NCBI GenBank assembly: GCA_902760965.1
Contig: CACWIN010000003.1
Location: 21,588-85,587 of the forward strand
Reading direction: 5' to 3'
Length of the DNA stretch: 64,000 nt
DNA from: an uncultured Bacteroidales bacterium
Lineage (GTDB): Bacteria; Bacteroidota; Bacteroidia; Bacteroidales; Bacteroidaceae
Notes under the pieces: model-generated
Seen by the model: the letters and a program-made list of their open reading frames with translations, nothing else
What the model was told of the DNA's origin: nothing
Databases searched by the model: none
Part shown: positions 8,759 to 17,914 of the stretch, one piece after another
Layout: each line of letters begins with the position of its first letter
Numbering within the stretch: position 1 is the stretch's first letter
Program-made: the position numbers and the translations under genes

Positions 8759-11002
8759 ATGAGTGAAGATAATCTTTTTTCGCCCGATGAAGAGAGACTC
8801 ATAGATGAGGCCTTCCAGCATCTGATTGATTCCTATCTCCAGACCAAACACCGCAAAAAGGTGGAGATAATTACCAAAGCGTTCCAGTTTGCCCGCCAGG
8901 CACACAAGGGAGTACGCCGCCACTCCGGCGAACCGTACATTATGCACCCTCTAGCCGTGGCACAGATAGTATGCTCCGAGATCGGGCTCGGATCAACATC
9001 AATCTGTTCCGCCCTGCTGCACGACGTGGTTGAGGATACTGACTATACTACCGATGACATAAAGAACGTATTCGGTTCCAAGATTGCGCAGATAGTTGAC
9101 GGCCTGACCAAGATTGCTGGTGGCATATTCGGCGACAAGGCATCGGCCCAGGCAGAGAACTTCAAAAAGCTGCTGCTCACCATGAATGACGATATCCGCG
9201 TCATTCTCATTAAGATTGCCGACCGCCTGCACAACATGCGCACCCTTGACAGCATGCAGCCGCGCAAACAGTACAAGATAGCAGGTGAGACTCTTTATAT
9301 TTACGCTCCTCTGGCTTACCGTCTGGGACTGAACAAGATCAAGTCCGAACTTGAAGACCTGAGTTTCAAGTACGAGCATCCGGCCGAATACAAGGACATA
9401 CAGCAAAAACTGTCATTTTCACGCGAGGAACTGAACAACATATACGAAGAATTTACATCTCCCATTGCCGAAAAGCTGGATTCGCTGGGCATTACCTACA
9501 ATATGTTCGGCCGCATAAAATCCCCCTACTCCATATGGAAAAAGATGAACAAGAACAATCTTACCTTTGATGAGGTTTATGATATTCTTGCCGTCCGTAT
9601 CATATTTGATCCGGTTTCGCCCGATCAGGAGCAGAGTGAATGTTTTGACATTTATCTGGCTCTTACCAAGATTTACAAGTCACATCCGGACCGTCTGCGC
9701 GACTGGGTTACCCACCCCAAGGCAAACGGCTACCAGGCCCTTCACGTTACCCTTATGAGTAATTCCGGTCAATGGGTCGAGGTACAGATTCGCAGCCGCC
9801 GAATGAACGATATAGCCGAGCAGGGTATTGCCGCCCACTGGAAATACAAGGACGCCACTTCGTTTGAGAACGACGGAAGCGAACTTACCCATTGGCTTGA
9901 AACTATCAAGGAGATTCTTGAGGATCCGCAGCCGGACTCAATGGACTTTCTGGATACCATAAAGCTTAACCTTTACTCATCCGAAATCTTCATCTTTACT
10001 CCAAAAGGCGAGTTGCGTACCATGCCGCAGGGCAGTACGGTGCTGGATTTTGCGTTTACCATCCATACATACATGGGCACCAACTGCATAGGCGCCAAGG
10101 TAAACCACAAGCTGGAAGCAATAAACTACGAGCTTAAGAGCGGCGACCAGGTTGAGATTCTTACATCAAAGAGCCAGAAACTGAATCCTGAATGGCTGGA
10201 TTTTGTGACCACCGCCAAGGCCCGCGGAAAGATAAAGCAGCTGTTGCGTAAGGAGGAGCGCGCAAACCAGAAATTCGGCGAGGCCATATTCCATGAGTTT
10301 CTTGAAAAAGAGGAGGCACAGATTGACTCGGACAAGATGGAGCGTATCTGCAATCTGCACGGCCTTAAGAACCGTGACGAGCTGATGATTGCCCTTGGCC
10401 AGAAAAAGATAATACTGGGCGATGCCGAACGGAACATTGTAAAGGGCGACAGCAGCAGTTGGTACAAACGGTTCTGGTCATCGTTCTCTACATCATCGTC
10501 TTCATCGGCCAAAGACAAAGACCAGGAGCAGACCGATGCCAAGGATGTAGACCTTAAAAAGGTGCTTATCATTAACGATGTTGACATGCATAAATACACG
10601 TTTGCATCGTGCTGCCATCCCGTACCCGGCGACTCCGTCCTGGGATTCATTGATGACAGGGGGCATATTACAATTCACAAGCGCAAATGTGAGGTTGCAA
10701 ACAAACTAAAATCCGCAAAAGGCAACCGCATTCTTACGGTGGAATGGCAGATTGAGAACAGTCTGTTCCCCGTAACCATCTATATTAAAGGCCTGGACAG
10801 CATTGGAACGCTGAGCAAGGTTACCGATATAATATCGGGCAAGATGAACGTAAACATAAACAAGCTTGTAATTGAATCAAAAGAGGGCCTGTTTGAGGGA
10901 ACAATAAGCATTATGGTCCACCGCCTGACTGACGTGGAGACAATTCAGAAAGAGCTCAAAAAGATAAAGAATATTACAACGGTTGCCCGCAAGGAGGAGT
11001 AG
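8759..11002 (+). CDS. rel: Bifunctional (p)ppGpp synthetase/hydrolase Rel
   Basis: A 747-residue stringent-response enzyme of the long Rel/SpoT type. The HD hydrolase domain (about 45-200) has intact HPLAVAQIV, LLHDVVEDTDYT and ADRLHNMRT motifs. The synthetase domain (about 245-365) has YSIWKKM, DILAVRIIF and NGYQALHVTL with EVQIRS. A TGS domain (about 415-475, FTPKGELRTMPQGSTVLDFA), a helical/zinc region with SCCHPVPGD near 620 and a C-terminal ACT domain (about 670-747) follow. Both activities look intact. It is the only rel gene in the window. The last 29 bases overlap the convergent merR-type gene. Confidence 0.95.
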   Translation: MSEDNLFSPDEERLIDEAFQHLIDSYLQTKHRKKVEIITKAFQFARQAHKGVRRHSGEPYIMHPLAVAQIVCSEIGLGSTSICSALLHDVVEDTDYTTDDIKNVFGSKIAQIVDGLTKIAGGIFGDKASAQAENFKKLLLTMNDDIRVILIKIADRLHNMRTLDSMQPRKQYKIAGETLYIYAPLAYRLGLNKIKSELEDLSFKYEHPAEYKDIQQKLSFSREELNNIYEEFTSPIAEKLDSLGITYNMFGRIKSPYSIWKKMNKNNLTFDEVYDILAVRIIFDPVSPDQEQSECFDIYLALTKIYKSHPDRLRDWVTHPKANGYQALHVTLMSNSGQWVEVQIRSRRMNDIAEQGIAAHWKYKDATSFENDGSELTHWLETIKEILEDPQPDSMDFLDTIKLNLYSSEIFIFTPKGELRTMPQGSTVLDFAFTIHTYMGTNCIGAKVNHKLEAINYELKSGDQVEILTSKSQKLNPEWLDFVTTAKARGKIKQLLRKEERANQKFGEAIFHEFLEKEEAQIDSDKMERICNLHGLKNRDELMIALGQKKIILGDAERNIVKGDSSSWYKRFWSSFSTSSSSSAKDKDQEQTDAKDVDLKKVLIINDVDMHKYTFASCCHPVPGDSVLGFIDDRGHITIHKRKCEVANKLKSAKGNRILTVEWQIENSLFPVTIYIKGLDSIGTLSKVTDIISGKMNVNINKLVIESKEGLFEGTISIMVHRLTDVETIQKELKKIKNITTVARKEE

Positions 11003-11342
11003 CGTTCAGCTCATCAAGCAAAGCAATCAGTTCCTGACGCACGCCCTTAAGACGCTCCACAATCTCATGAGTGTCAAGTGCAGTATCCTTGGGGTTCTCC
11101 TTTAAACGGACCTGAGCACCCTTTATGGTCAAGGATTTTTCCTTTACCAGGTGGTTTACCCTTTTTATCTGCTCAATATCGGCAGCCGTATAATGACGTA
11201 TGCCTTTGGCATTCTTTTTGGGAGCTATCTCCTTAAACTCCTTTTCCCAGTAACGCAGTGTACTGTCAGGTATGCCAAGCATATCCGAAACCTCCTTTAT
11301 GGAGTAATACTTTTTTAGTTCCTTGTTGGGATTGAGTGCCAT
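10974..11342 (-). CDS. MerR-family transcriptional regulator
   Basis: A 122-residue regulator with the MerR winged helix at the N-terminus: KKYYSIKEVSDMLGIPDSTLRYWEKEF (about 9-35), then GIRHYTAADIEQIKRVNHLVKEK. The C-terminal half is a short coiled coil without a recognisable ligand domain or Cys cluster, so it resembles the small RacA/MerR-like regulators common in Bacteroidota rather than a metal sensor. It lies directly downstream of the M23 peptidase gene (15-base gap) on the same strand and probably shares its transcript. Its 3' end overlaps rel tail to tail. Confidence 0.85.
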   Translation of the reverse strand: MALNPNKELKKYYSIKEVSDMLGIPDSTLRYWEKEFKEIAPKKNAKGIRHYTAADIEQIKRVNHLVKEKSLTIKGAQVRLKENPKDTALDTHEIVERLKGVRQELIALLDELNATPPCGQPL

Positions 11343-11357
11343 ATCAGTAGTCTTTTT

Positions 11358-12326
11358 TTAGTCAAATATCTTTCCGTGATTCTCGGCCAGGCTTATCATC
11401 TCCTCGTACTGGTCGGCGTCCAGGTCCATAAAGTAGTAATTGATCGGGTTTACATCCTTGTTGCCTATCCAGACTTCGTAATGAACATGAGGGCCGGTGC
11501 TCTTGCCTGTTGAGCCAGCCTTACCTATCTCCTCACTGCGTACTACATTCTGACCCTCCTTTACCAGAATCTTGCTTAGATGGGCGTATCGGGTCTTGTA
11601 ACCATAACCATGGTCAATCTCAACCAGATTGCCGTAACCCGATTTCCACTTGGCAAACACCACCTTTCCGTTGCCAGTAGCATATACAGGAGTACCGGTA
11701 TCACACGAAAAATCCATGCCGTGGTGAAAATTACGGGTATGATAAATGGGGTCCGAACGGTAACCGTAACCCGATGCTGTGCGTTTAAGATCCCTGTTTG
11801 AAACCGGTTGGATTGCAGGAATGCAGGCCAGTTTGTTTTCCTGCTCACGTGACAGTTCTATCACCTCATCAAACGAGCGGGTCTGCATGTACAGCTTTTT
11901 TTCGAGTAGGTCAACCTTTTGCGATGTGTTTACTACCAGTTCGGCATTTGACATATCGGTAAGTTCGGCATAACGGTTGGTGCCGTTAAAACTGGCCTTG
12001 CGGGCAGCCTCAGGGTATGGATCGGCCTCCAACAGGACTCGGTACAGGTTGTCATCACGCTCCTCTATGTCATGCAGAACAAGCAGCGCATCATCGACCT
12101 TATGTGAAAGTACGCTGTATTGTGACTGCAGGCGGCTGTTCTCCTCCAAAAGGTCACCCACCTGAGGTGTGCTTATCACAAACCAGTAAACAATAAAAAA
12201 GACTCCGCCAAGCAGGACAGACAACAGCAAACGCCAGAACCATGATGAAAGCCTCTGGCCAAATGTGGGGAATACCCTGCGGTAAACCCTGTGCTGCGGA
12301 TCGTACTGATAGTAAATCTTTCTCAT
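11358..12326 (-). CDS. M23 family metallopeptidase (murein endopeptidase)
   Basis: A 322-residue membrane-anchored protein. The N-terminus MRKIYYQYDPQHRVYRRVFPT is typical of Bacteroidales M23 proteins and is followed by one membrane segment (about 32-54). A coiled-coil region with a Leu/Asp heptad pattern spans about 60-150. The C-terminal LytM/M23 domain has HHGMDFSCDTGTPVYATGNG (first zinc ligands His and Asp) and STGPHVHYEVW (HxH zinc motif). An upstream in-frame ATG would add 18 unlikely residues, so the start at 12326 is preferred. It probably cuts peptide cross-links in peptidoglycan. Confidence 0.92.
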   Translation of the reverse strand: MRKIYYQYDPQHRVYRRVFPTFGQRLSSWFWRLLLSVLLGGVFFIVYWFVISTPQVGDLLEENSRLQSQYSVLSHKVDDALLVLHDIEERDDNLYRVLLEADPYPEAARKASFNGTNRYAELTDMSNAELVVNTSQKVDLLEKKLYMQTRSFDEVIELSREQENKLACIPAIQPVSNRDLKRTASGYGYRSDPIYHTRNFHHGMDFSCDTGTPVYATGNGKVVFAKWKSGYGNLVEIDHGYGYKTRYAHLSKILVKEGQNVVRSEEIGKAGSTGKSTGPHVHYEVWIGNKDVNPINYYFMDLDADQYEEMISLAENHGKIFD

Positions 12327-12343
12327 TATCTTGTTGCAACACG

Positions 12344-12351
12344 CAAAAGTA
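12344..12351 (-). promoter_or_regulatory. -7 promoter element for the M23 gene
   Basis: Minus-strand TACTTTTG, 18 bases upstream of the chosen M23 start. Its position downstream of the alternative ATG supports the shorter protein. Confidence 0.55.
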
Positions 12352-12364
12352 GCGAAAAAAGTAG

Positions 12365-12372
12365 TACCTTCG
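12365..12372 (+). promoter_or_regulatory. -7 promoter element for alaS
   Basis: TACCTTCG fits the relaxed TAnnTTcG -7 form, 32 bases before alaS and back to back with the M23 promoter. Confidence 0.5.
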
Positions 12373-12403
12373 CAAACCAATTGCGAAATACATTTTTAAA
12401 GAT

Positions 12404-15013
12404 ATGATGACAGCTAAGGAAATACGTGATTCCTTTAAGAGTTTCTTTGAGAGCAAAGAACATCTTATAGTCCCTTCAGCACCCATGGTGGTCAAGGATG
12501 ACCCCACACTCATGTTCACAAATGCCGGAATGAACCAGTTCAAGGATATCATTCTGGGCAACCGTGCGCCCAAGAGCCGCCGCGTAGCCGACTCGCAGAA
12601 GTGCCTGCGTGTAAGCGGCAAGCACAATGACCTGGAGGAGGTAGGTCACGATACCTATCACCACACCATGTTTGAGATGCTGGGCAACTGGTCTTTCGGT
12701 GACTATTTCAAGAAAGAGGCTATCAGCTGGGCATGGGAGTATCTGGTAGATGTCCTCAAGCTGGACCCCAAGAACCTTTACGCCACTGTATTTGAGGGCA
12801 GCAAGGAGGAGGGTTTGGAGCGCGACAACGAGGCCGCTGCCATCTGGGAGCAGTTCCTGCCTAAGGATCATATCCTTAACGGTAACAAGCACGACAACTT
12901 CTGGGAGATGGGTGATACCGGCCCCTGCGGCCCCTGCAGTGAGATCCATATGGATTCACGCTCCGATGAGGAGAAGGCCAAGGTACCCGGCCGCGACCTT
13001 GTAAACAAGGACCACCCCCAGGTAATTGAGATATGGAACCTGGTGTTCATGCAGTTCAACCGCAAGGCTGACCACTCACTGGAGCCCCTGCCCGCCAAGG
13101 TGATCGATACCGGCATGGGATTTGAGCGTCTGGTACGCACCCTGCAGGGCAAGCAGTCAAACTATGACACCGATGTATTCCAGCCCATCATCAAGCAGAT
13201 TGGCGCACTGACAGGTAAAGAGTACGGCAAGGATGAGAAGGTTGACATAGCCATGCGCGTAGTTGCCGACCATATCCGCACCATTGCATTCAGCATCACT
13301 GACGGCCAGCTGCCTTCAAACGCCAAGGCCGGTTACGTTATCCGCCGCATATTGCGTCGTGCAGTACGTTACGCCTACACGTTCCTGGGCCAGAAAGAGG
13401 CATTCCTGTACAAGCTGCTGCCCGTGCTGATTGACAACATGGGTGACGCCTACCCCGAACTCCAGGCACAAAAGACTCTCATAGAGAAGGTCATCATTGA
13501 GGAGGAGGAGTCGTTCCTGCGTACCCTTGAGACCGGCATCAAGCTCCTTGACAAGGTTATGGCCGATACCAAGGCCGCCAAGAGCACAGTCATCAGCGGC
13601 GTGAACGCATTCACGCTCTACGATACCTACGGATTCCCGCTTGACCTTACCGAGCTTATCCTGCGTGAAAACGGCATGACCGTGAACATCGATGAGTTCA
13701 ATGAGGAGATGGCCAAGCAGAAAGCTCGCGCCCGCAACGCCGCCGCCGTTGAGAACGGAGACTGGGTTGTACTTAAGGAGGGTGAGACTGAGTTTGTAGG
13801 TTATGACTTCACTGAGTATGAGACATCAATCCTGCGCTACCGCGAGGTTAAGCAAAAGAGCGGCGTAATATACCAGATTGTTCTGGACAAGACCCCGTTC
13901 TATGCCGAGATGGGTGGTCAGGTTGGTGACCAGGGCGTAATTGTAAGCGAATTTGAGACAATCGATATAATTGACACCAAGAAAGAGAACGGCCTGCCCG
14001 TTCACATAACCAAAAAGCTGCCACAGCACCCCGAGGCTCCCATGATGGCTTGCGTTGATACCGACAAGCGTCACGCCTGCGAGGCCAACCATACCGCAAC
14101 CCACCTCCTTGACGAGGCACTGCGTGAGGTTCTGGGTTCTCATGTTGAGCAAAAGGGTTCACTGGTAACCCCCGATGGCCTGCGTTTTGACTTCTCTCAC
14201 TTCCAGAAAGTGACCGATGAGGAGCTGCGTCAGGTGGAGCGTTTAGTCAACGAGAAGATCCGCGAGGACCTGCCCTTGCAGGAGCATCGTGACCTGCCTA
14301 TCGAGGAGGCCAAAAAGCTGGGCGCAATTGCACTTTTCGGCGAAAAATACGGTGATAAGGTACGTGTAGTACAGTTCGGTCAGTCAATAGAGTTCTGCGG
14401 TGGCGTGCATGCCGCATCGACCGGCCGCATAGGTATGTTCAAGATAGTATCCGAGAGTTCAATCGCAGCCGGTGTACGCCGTATAGAGGCTCTGACCGGT
14501 TCTGCCGTTGAGGAGATGCTCTACTCTTACCAGGATTCAATGAACAACCTTAAGGCCCTGCTTCCCGGTACATCGGTTGAGGCATCGGTCAAGAAGGCAC
14601 TCGATGAGAACTCAGCCCTTAAGAAACAGGTTGAAGAGTTCATGAAACAGAAAACAGCTCAGCTTAAGGATGACCTTATAAAACAATCTAAGGATATTAA
14701 CGGAATAAAGGTAATAAGCACCGTCATCTCTGCAAGTGCAGCTATGGTCAAGGATCTGGTATTCGGTATCCGTGGAGAGCAGACACAGAACACACTTGTA
14801 ATTGTGGGCAGTGAGGAGAACGGCAAGCCAATGATTACCGTAAGCGTAAGCGAGGACCTTACATCACGCTTCAATGCCGGTCAGATGGTCCGCGAGGCTG
14901 CCAAGCTCATCCAAGGCGGTGGCGGCGGCCAGCCCCACTACGCAACTGCCGGTGGTAAGAACCCCGACGGCCTCAATGCCGCAGTAGAATCCATCATCAA
15001 GACCATCGGATAA
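12404..15013 (+). CDS. alaS: Alanine--tRNA ligase
   Basis: An 869-residue class II synthetase charging tRNA-Ala. The catalytic core contains [12 protein letters not shown] and [16 protein letters not shown] near the N-terminus and the motif 3 region [14 protein letters not shown] at about 240. The editing domain carries the zinc-binding HTATHLL (about 565) and [10 protein letters not shown] (about 666). The C-terminal oligomerisation/C-Ala region ends with the Gly-rich [14 protein letters not shown]. Length is normal. The protein could start at the second ATG (12407). A terminator-like REP hairpin follows 8 bases after the stop. Confidence 0.97.
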   Translation: MMTAKEIRDSFKSFFESKEHLIVPSAPMVVKDDPTLMFTNAGMNQFKDIILGNRAPKSRRVADSQKCLRVSGKHNDLEEVGHDTYHHTMFEMLGNWSFGDYFKKEAISWAWEYLVDVLKLDPKNLYATVFEGSKEEGLERDNEAAAIWEQFLPKDHILNGNKHDNFWEMGDTGPCGPCSEIHMDSRSDEEKAKVPGRDLVNKDHPQVIEIWNLVFMQFNRKADHSLEPLPAKVIDTGMGFERLVRTLQGKQSNYDTDVFQPIIKQIGALTGKEYGKDEKVDIAMRVVADHIRTIAFSITDGQLPSNAKAGYVIRRILRRAVRYAYTFLGQKEAFLYKLLPVLIDNMGDAYPELQAQKTLIEKVIIEEEESFLRTLETGIKLLDKVMADTKAAKSTVISGVNAFTLYDTYGFPLDLTELILRENGMTVNIDEFNEEMAKQKARARNAAAVENGDWVVLKEGETEFVGYDFTEYETSILRYREVKQKSGVIYQIVLDKTPFYAEMGGQVGDQGVIVSEFETIDIIDTKKENGLPVHITKKLPQHPEAPMMACVDTDKRHACEANHTATHLLDEALREVLGSHVEQKGSLVTPDGLRFDFSHFQKVTDEELRQVERLVNEKIREDLPLQEHRDLPIEEAKKLGAIALFGEKYGDKVRVVQFGQSIEFCGGVHAASTGRIGMFKIVSESSIAAGVRRIEALTGSAVEEMLYSYQDSMNNLKALLPGTSVEASVKKALDENSALKKQVEEFMKQKTAQLKDDLIKQSKDINGIKVISTVISASAAMVKDLVFGIRGEQTQNTLVIVGSEENGKPMITVSVSEDLTSRFNAGQMVREAAKLIQGGGGGQPHYATAGGKNPDGLNAAVESIIKTIG

Positions 15014-15020
15014 GCCATCC

Positions 15021-15066
15021 AGAGGGGCACAAAAGGGACGGTTCTTTTTGTGCCCCTCTTTTTTGG
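15021..15066. terminator. REP-type hairpin acting as terminator
   Basis: A perfect 14-bp stem (15021-15034 with 15046-15059) encloses the 11-base loop GGGACGGTTCT and is followed by a T run, the form of a rho-independent terminator for alaS. It lies between two convergent genes. Loop and right arm are almost identical to the element at 35701-35733, so this is one member of a dispersed repeat family rather than a one-off terminator. Confidence 0.8.
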
Positions 15067-15081
15067 GGAGAACTTTTGTGA

Positions 15082-16515
15082 TCACTCCGGCCAGTTGACG
15101 AGATAAACCGTTTGGGTGGCACGGGTCAGGGCGGTATAGAGCCAGCGGTAGTATTCTTCATCGCGACCGTCCTCGGGAACATAGCCCTGGTCAATGAAAA
15201 TGTTTTTCCACTGACCGCCCTGGGCTTTATGGCACGTTACAGCGTATGCGTACTTGATCTGCAGGGCGTTGAAATGAGGATTCTCACGAAGTTTTTTCAT
15301 TTTTTCCTTTTTTGATGGCACGTCCTCATAATCCTCCATCACGTTGTTGAAAAGTTTGTCACTCTCCTGGGCAGTAAGTGAGGGGGATTCGCTGTGCAGG
15401 GTGTCAAGCAGCAAAGTAACATCCATTTCCAGGTCATTATAATCAGGGAATGACAACGCCGCATCCACAAACCGGAATCCGTACAGTTCCCGCTGCCTAC
15501 GGACCCGCCTAATTACGGCAATGTCACCGTTTGCTATGAACGACGGCAGATTGTCATAAGAATCGGCCCCCTCATCTGCCATAAGCTTTTCGGTCCAGTA
15601 GTAATTGTTCTTGACAATCATCACATTGTCGCCGCGTGTCAGCTCATCCTCACGGTCCAATATAGTGTTTCTAATACCGTTATTATATATGATTGCCCGT
15701 TTGTTTGAACGGCACAACACCATGGTCTCGTCAATTCCGTCACGGCTGTAACAGCCGCTCAGCGTTTCAATAAGGTCACTGCCCGATACCTTGACAACAT
15801 CGCTGAATCCCTCCAGCTTAAAACGGAATCCAGTCAATCCGTTTGAATCAATTGTGCGGTTACGTAGCATGGTGGCATTGAACAGGATTCCCGATTCGTG
15901 TTCCTGTCGCATTACATTCTCCAGACAGAATTCCCACACATCAAGTCCGTATTCCGATAATGCCTGCACCGATAACCCCGGACTTTCACTTTCACCAACC
16001 GGAGGAAGCTGAGCCTGGTCGCCCAGCATTATCATGCTGCAATCCTCACCCGAATATACATATGAGATAAGGTCATCCAACAGGCGGCCTGTTCCGAATG
16101 TTGAGCCGGAGAGTCCCTGATTTGATATCATGGACGCTTCGTCCACAAAGAACAGCGTGTGCTCGTGCATATTCCGGTCCAGTTGGAAACTGCCTACGTC
16201 AAGAATGGACTTTTGACGATATATCTTTTTATGTATTGTATATGCCGGAAAGCCCGATGTGTTTGAAAAAACCTTGGCGGCTCGTCCGGTAGGTGCAAGG
16301 AGTACCACTCTCTTTCGGTTTCTTGCCATTGTACCGACCAGAGAGCTCACCACCGAAGTCTTTCCAGTACCGGCATATCCTTTCAACACGAATACCCTGC
16401 GCGAAGCCGGTGCCTCTATGAAAGCGGCCAGACGATTCATTGCCAACACCTGTTCATGGGTCGGTTCAAACCTGAAATCGGCTAATATTTTCTCAAATAG
16501 GGGCGTAATATTCAT
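15082..16515 (-). CDS. RecD-like superfamily 1 DNA helicase
   Basis: A 477-residue ATPase of the RecD/TraA-type SF1 helicases. Walker A is LKGYAGTGKTSVV (about 45), Walker B FFVDEASMIS (about 125), motif III MLGDQAQLPPVGES (about 170). Near the C-terminus lie motif V/VI-like YAVTCHKAQGGQWKNIF and YRWLYTALTRAT. The UvrD-like C-terminal domain is therefore complete. It is shorter than RecD2 and lacks a long N-terminal domain, so a repair or recombination role is likely but the partner is unknown. The start MNITPLFEKIL at 16515 is preferred to an ATG four codons upstream. Confidence 0.85.
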   Translation of the reverse strand: MNITPLFEKILADFRFEPTHEQVLAMNRLAAFIEAPASRRVFVLKGYAGTGKTSVVSSLVGTMARNRKRVVLLAPTGRAAKVFSNTSGFPAYTIHKKIYRQKSILDVGSFQLDRNMHEHTLFFVDEASMISNQGLSGSTFGTGRLLDDLISYVYSGEDCSMIMLGDQAQLPPVGESESPGLSVQALSEYGLDVWEFCLENVMRQEHESGILFNATMLRNRTIDSNGLTGFRFKLEGFSDVVKVSGSDLIETLSGCYSRDGIDETMVLCRSNKRAIIYNNGIRNTILDREDELTRGDNVMIVKNNYYWTEKLMADEGADSYDNLPSFIANGDIAVIRRVRRQRELYGFRFVDAALSFPDYNDLEMDVTLLLDTLHSESPSLTAQESDKLFNNVMEDYEDVPSKKEKMKKLRENPHFNALQIKYAYAVTCHKAQGGQWKNIFIDQGYVPEDGRDEEYYRWLYTALTRATQTVYLVNWPE

Positions 16516-16565
16516 GCTGAAAAGCAAAAAAATGTTGTTTTATGAATAAATACGGAGAATTGTTC

Positions 16566-16573
16566 TATTTTTG
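16566..16573 (+). promoter_or_regulatory. -7 promoter element
   Basis: TATTTTTG matches TAnnTTTG, 32 bases before the start of the pseudopilin-like gene. Confidence 0.5.
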
Positions 16574-16605
16574 CGATGCGAAAATAAATAAATAATCACC
16601 CATAT

Positions 16606-17379
16606 ATGAAAAAATTCATAAACATTCTTCTTGCAATCTGTGCAATAGGCCTGATATACACTCTCTATGAGAGCATTATGGATCCTATCAGATTTGCAAA
16701 TGAAAAGGGAATTCGTGACAGGGCTGTAATCAACAGACTTCTGGATATCAGAGATGCCCAGATTGAGTACAATCACGCAAACGGAACCTATTGTGCCGAT
16801 TTTGACACACTGGTTGCTTTTGTAAAAAGCGCCAAGTTGCCTATTATCAGAAAGAACGGTAACCTGACCGATGACCAGATGGATGCCCTCTGGACCGAAG
16901 GTAAGGTACTTGATTATTATGACAGGGCAAGAGCAGCCGAAAAACTTTCGGTTACCCTTTCCGGCACAAGAGCAGCAAAAAAGAAAATAGAGGCCGATAC
17001 TCTGTGGCAAAGGGTTATTGAAGCAGGTTTTGTAAAGATCCTGCCCGATGGCAGCAAGGAGTTCCTGTTTAGTCGTGACACAGTATGGGTTGACCTTGTT
17101 GACTCACTTTACCACGGTCTGATTGATCCGGATTCACTCTGCTTTGTTCCTTACGGAAACGGCGCCAAGTTTGAGATGGAGATAGCATCCGATACCTCTA
17201 AGTCAGGCGTTATCACCAACTCTTTCTACGCTTACACTCCGTTTGTTACATATCTGGGTAAAGACAGTTATGGCGGCGGTCTTGACGAGCAGGAAATCAT
17301 CAACCTGCTTGAGGACTGCGATGATCGCGGACGTGATCCCGGCATGAAGGTTGATAACAACTCCGGTAACTGGGAATAA
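16606..17379 (+). CDS. Membrane-anchored pseudopilin-like protein
   Basis: A 257-residue protein I cannot name. One hydrophobic helix at residues 4-22 follows a short basic start. The adjoining helix, LLDIRDAQIEYNHANGTYCADFDTLVAFV (about 47-75, quoted here only in outline: L-DIRDAQ, then a NGTY turn, then D-LV-FV), resembles the alpha-1 C-half and loop of type II secretion pseudopilins, where a similar A-x-Q-x-Y-x-x-x-N-G-x-Y pattern is seen. The rest is soluble and acidic with no catalytic motif. No pilin peptidase or secretion ATPase is nearby. It precedes rsmD closely and may share its transcript. Function unknown. Confidence 0.6.
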   Translation: MKKFINILLAICAIGLIYTLYESIMDPIRFANEKGIRDRAVINRLLDIRDAQIEYNHANGTYCADFDTLVAFVKSAKLPIIRKNGNLTDDQMDALWTEGKVLDYYDRARAAEKLSVTLSGTRAAKKKIEADTLWQRVIEAGFVKILPDGSKEFLFSRDTVWVDLVDSLYHGLIDPDSLCFVPYGNGAKFEMEIASDTSKSGVITNSFYAYTPFVTYLGKDSYGGGLDEQEIINLLEDCDDRGRDPGMKVDNNSGNWE

Positions 17380-17383
17380 TTCC

Positions 17384-17914
17384 TTGAGAGTTATTAGCGG
17401 TATATACAAACACAGACGGTGGGACGTGCCTAGAACATTCAGTGCACGTCCCACCACTGATTTTGCCAAAGAGAGCCTGTTCAATATCCTGGCCAACAGG
17501 ATTGACCTTGAAGATGCAACGGCTCTTGACCTGTTTTCCGGGACAGGCAGCATAAGCATTGAGCTGGTGTCCCGAGGATGCTCCCACGTAGTAAGCGTGG
17601 AGAAAGACCCCGCTCACTACAGCTTTATCTGCAAGGTAATGGAAACCGTAAAGACAGACCGATGCCTGCCTGTAAAGGGCGATGTATTCAAATACATAGC
17701 AGGATGCAGTACCAAGTTTGATTTTATCTTTGCCGATCCCCCCTACCAGTTGGAAAACATAGCCCAGATTCCGGATCTGATCTTTGACGGAGATCTGCTA
17801 GCCCCCGATGGCATATTTGTGCTGGAACACGGCAAAACCAACGATTTTAAGGATCACCCCCGATTTACCGACATGAAAGTGTACGGCTCAGTGCACTTTT
17901 CATTCTTCAAATAA
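17384..17914 (+). CDS. rsmD: 16S rRNA (guanine-966-N2) methyltransferase RsmD
   Basis: A 176-residue SAM-dependent methyltransferase acting on G966 of 16S rRNA. It contains RVISGIYKHRR at the N-terminus, TDFAKESLFNIL, the SAM motif ALDLFSGTGSISIELVSRG (about 49-67), and the catalytic DFIFADPPYQ (about 112-121). I place the start at a TTG at 17384, five bases after the upstream stop, because the family begins M-R-V-I-S-G. A TTG at 17351 would overlap the previous gene by 29 bases. The stop abuts the convergent beta-barrel gene with no spacer. Confidence 0.9.
   Translation: MRVISGIYKHRRWDVPRTFSARPTTDFAKESLFNILANRIDLEDATALDLFSGTGSISIELVSRGCSHVVSVEKDPAHYSFICKVMETVKTDRCLPVKGDVFKYIAGCSTKFDFIFADPPYQLENIAQIPDLIFDGDLLAPDGIFVLEHGKTNDFKDHPRFTDMKVYGSVHFSFFK

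Noticed and set aside
13826-14162. Overlapping frames opposite the alaS editing domain
   Set aside because: Antisense to conserved alaS sequence; no promoter or motif.
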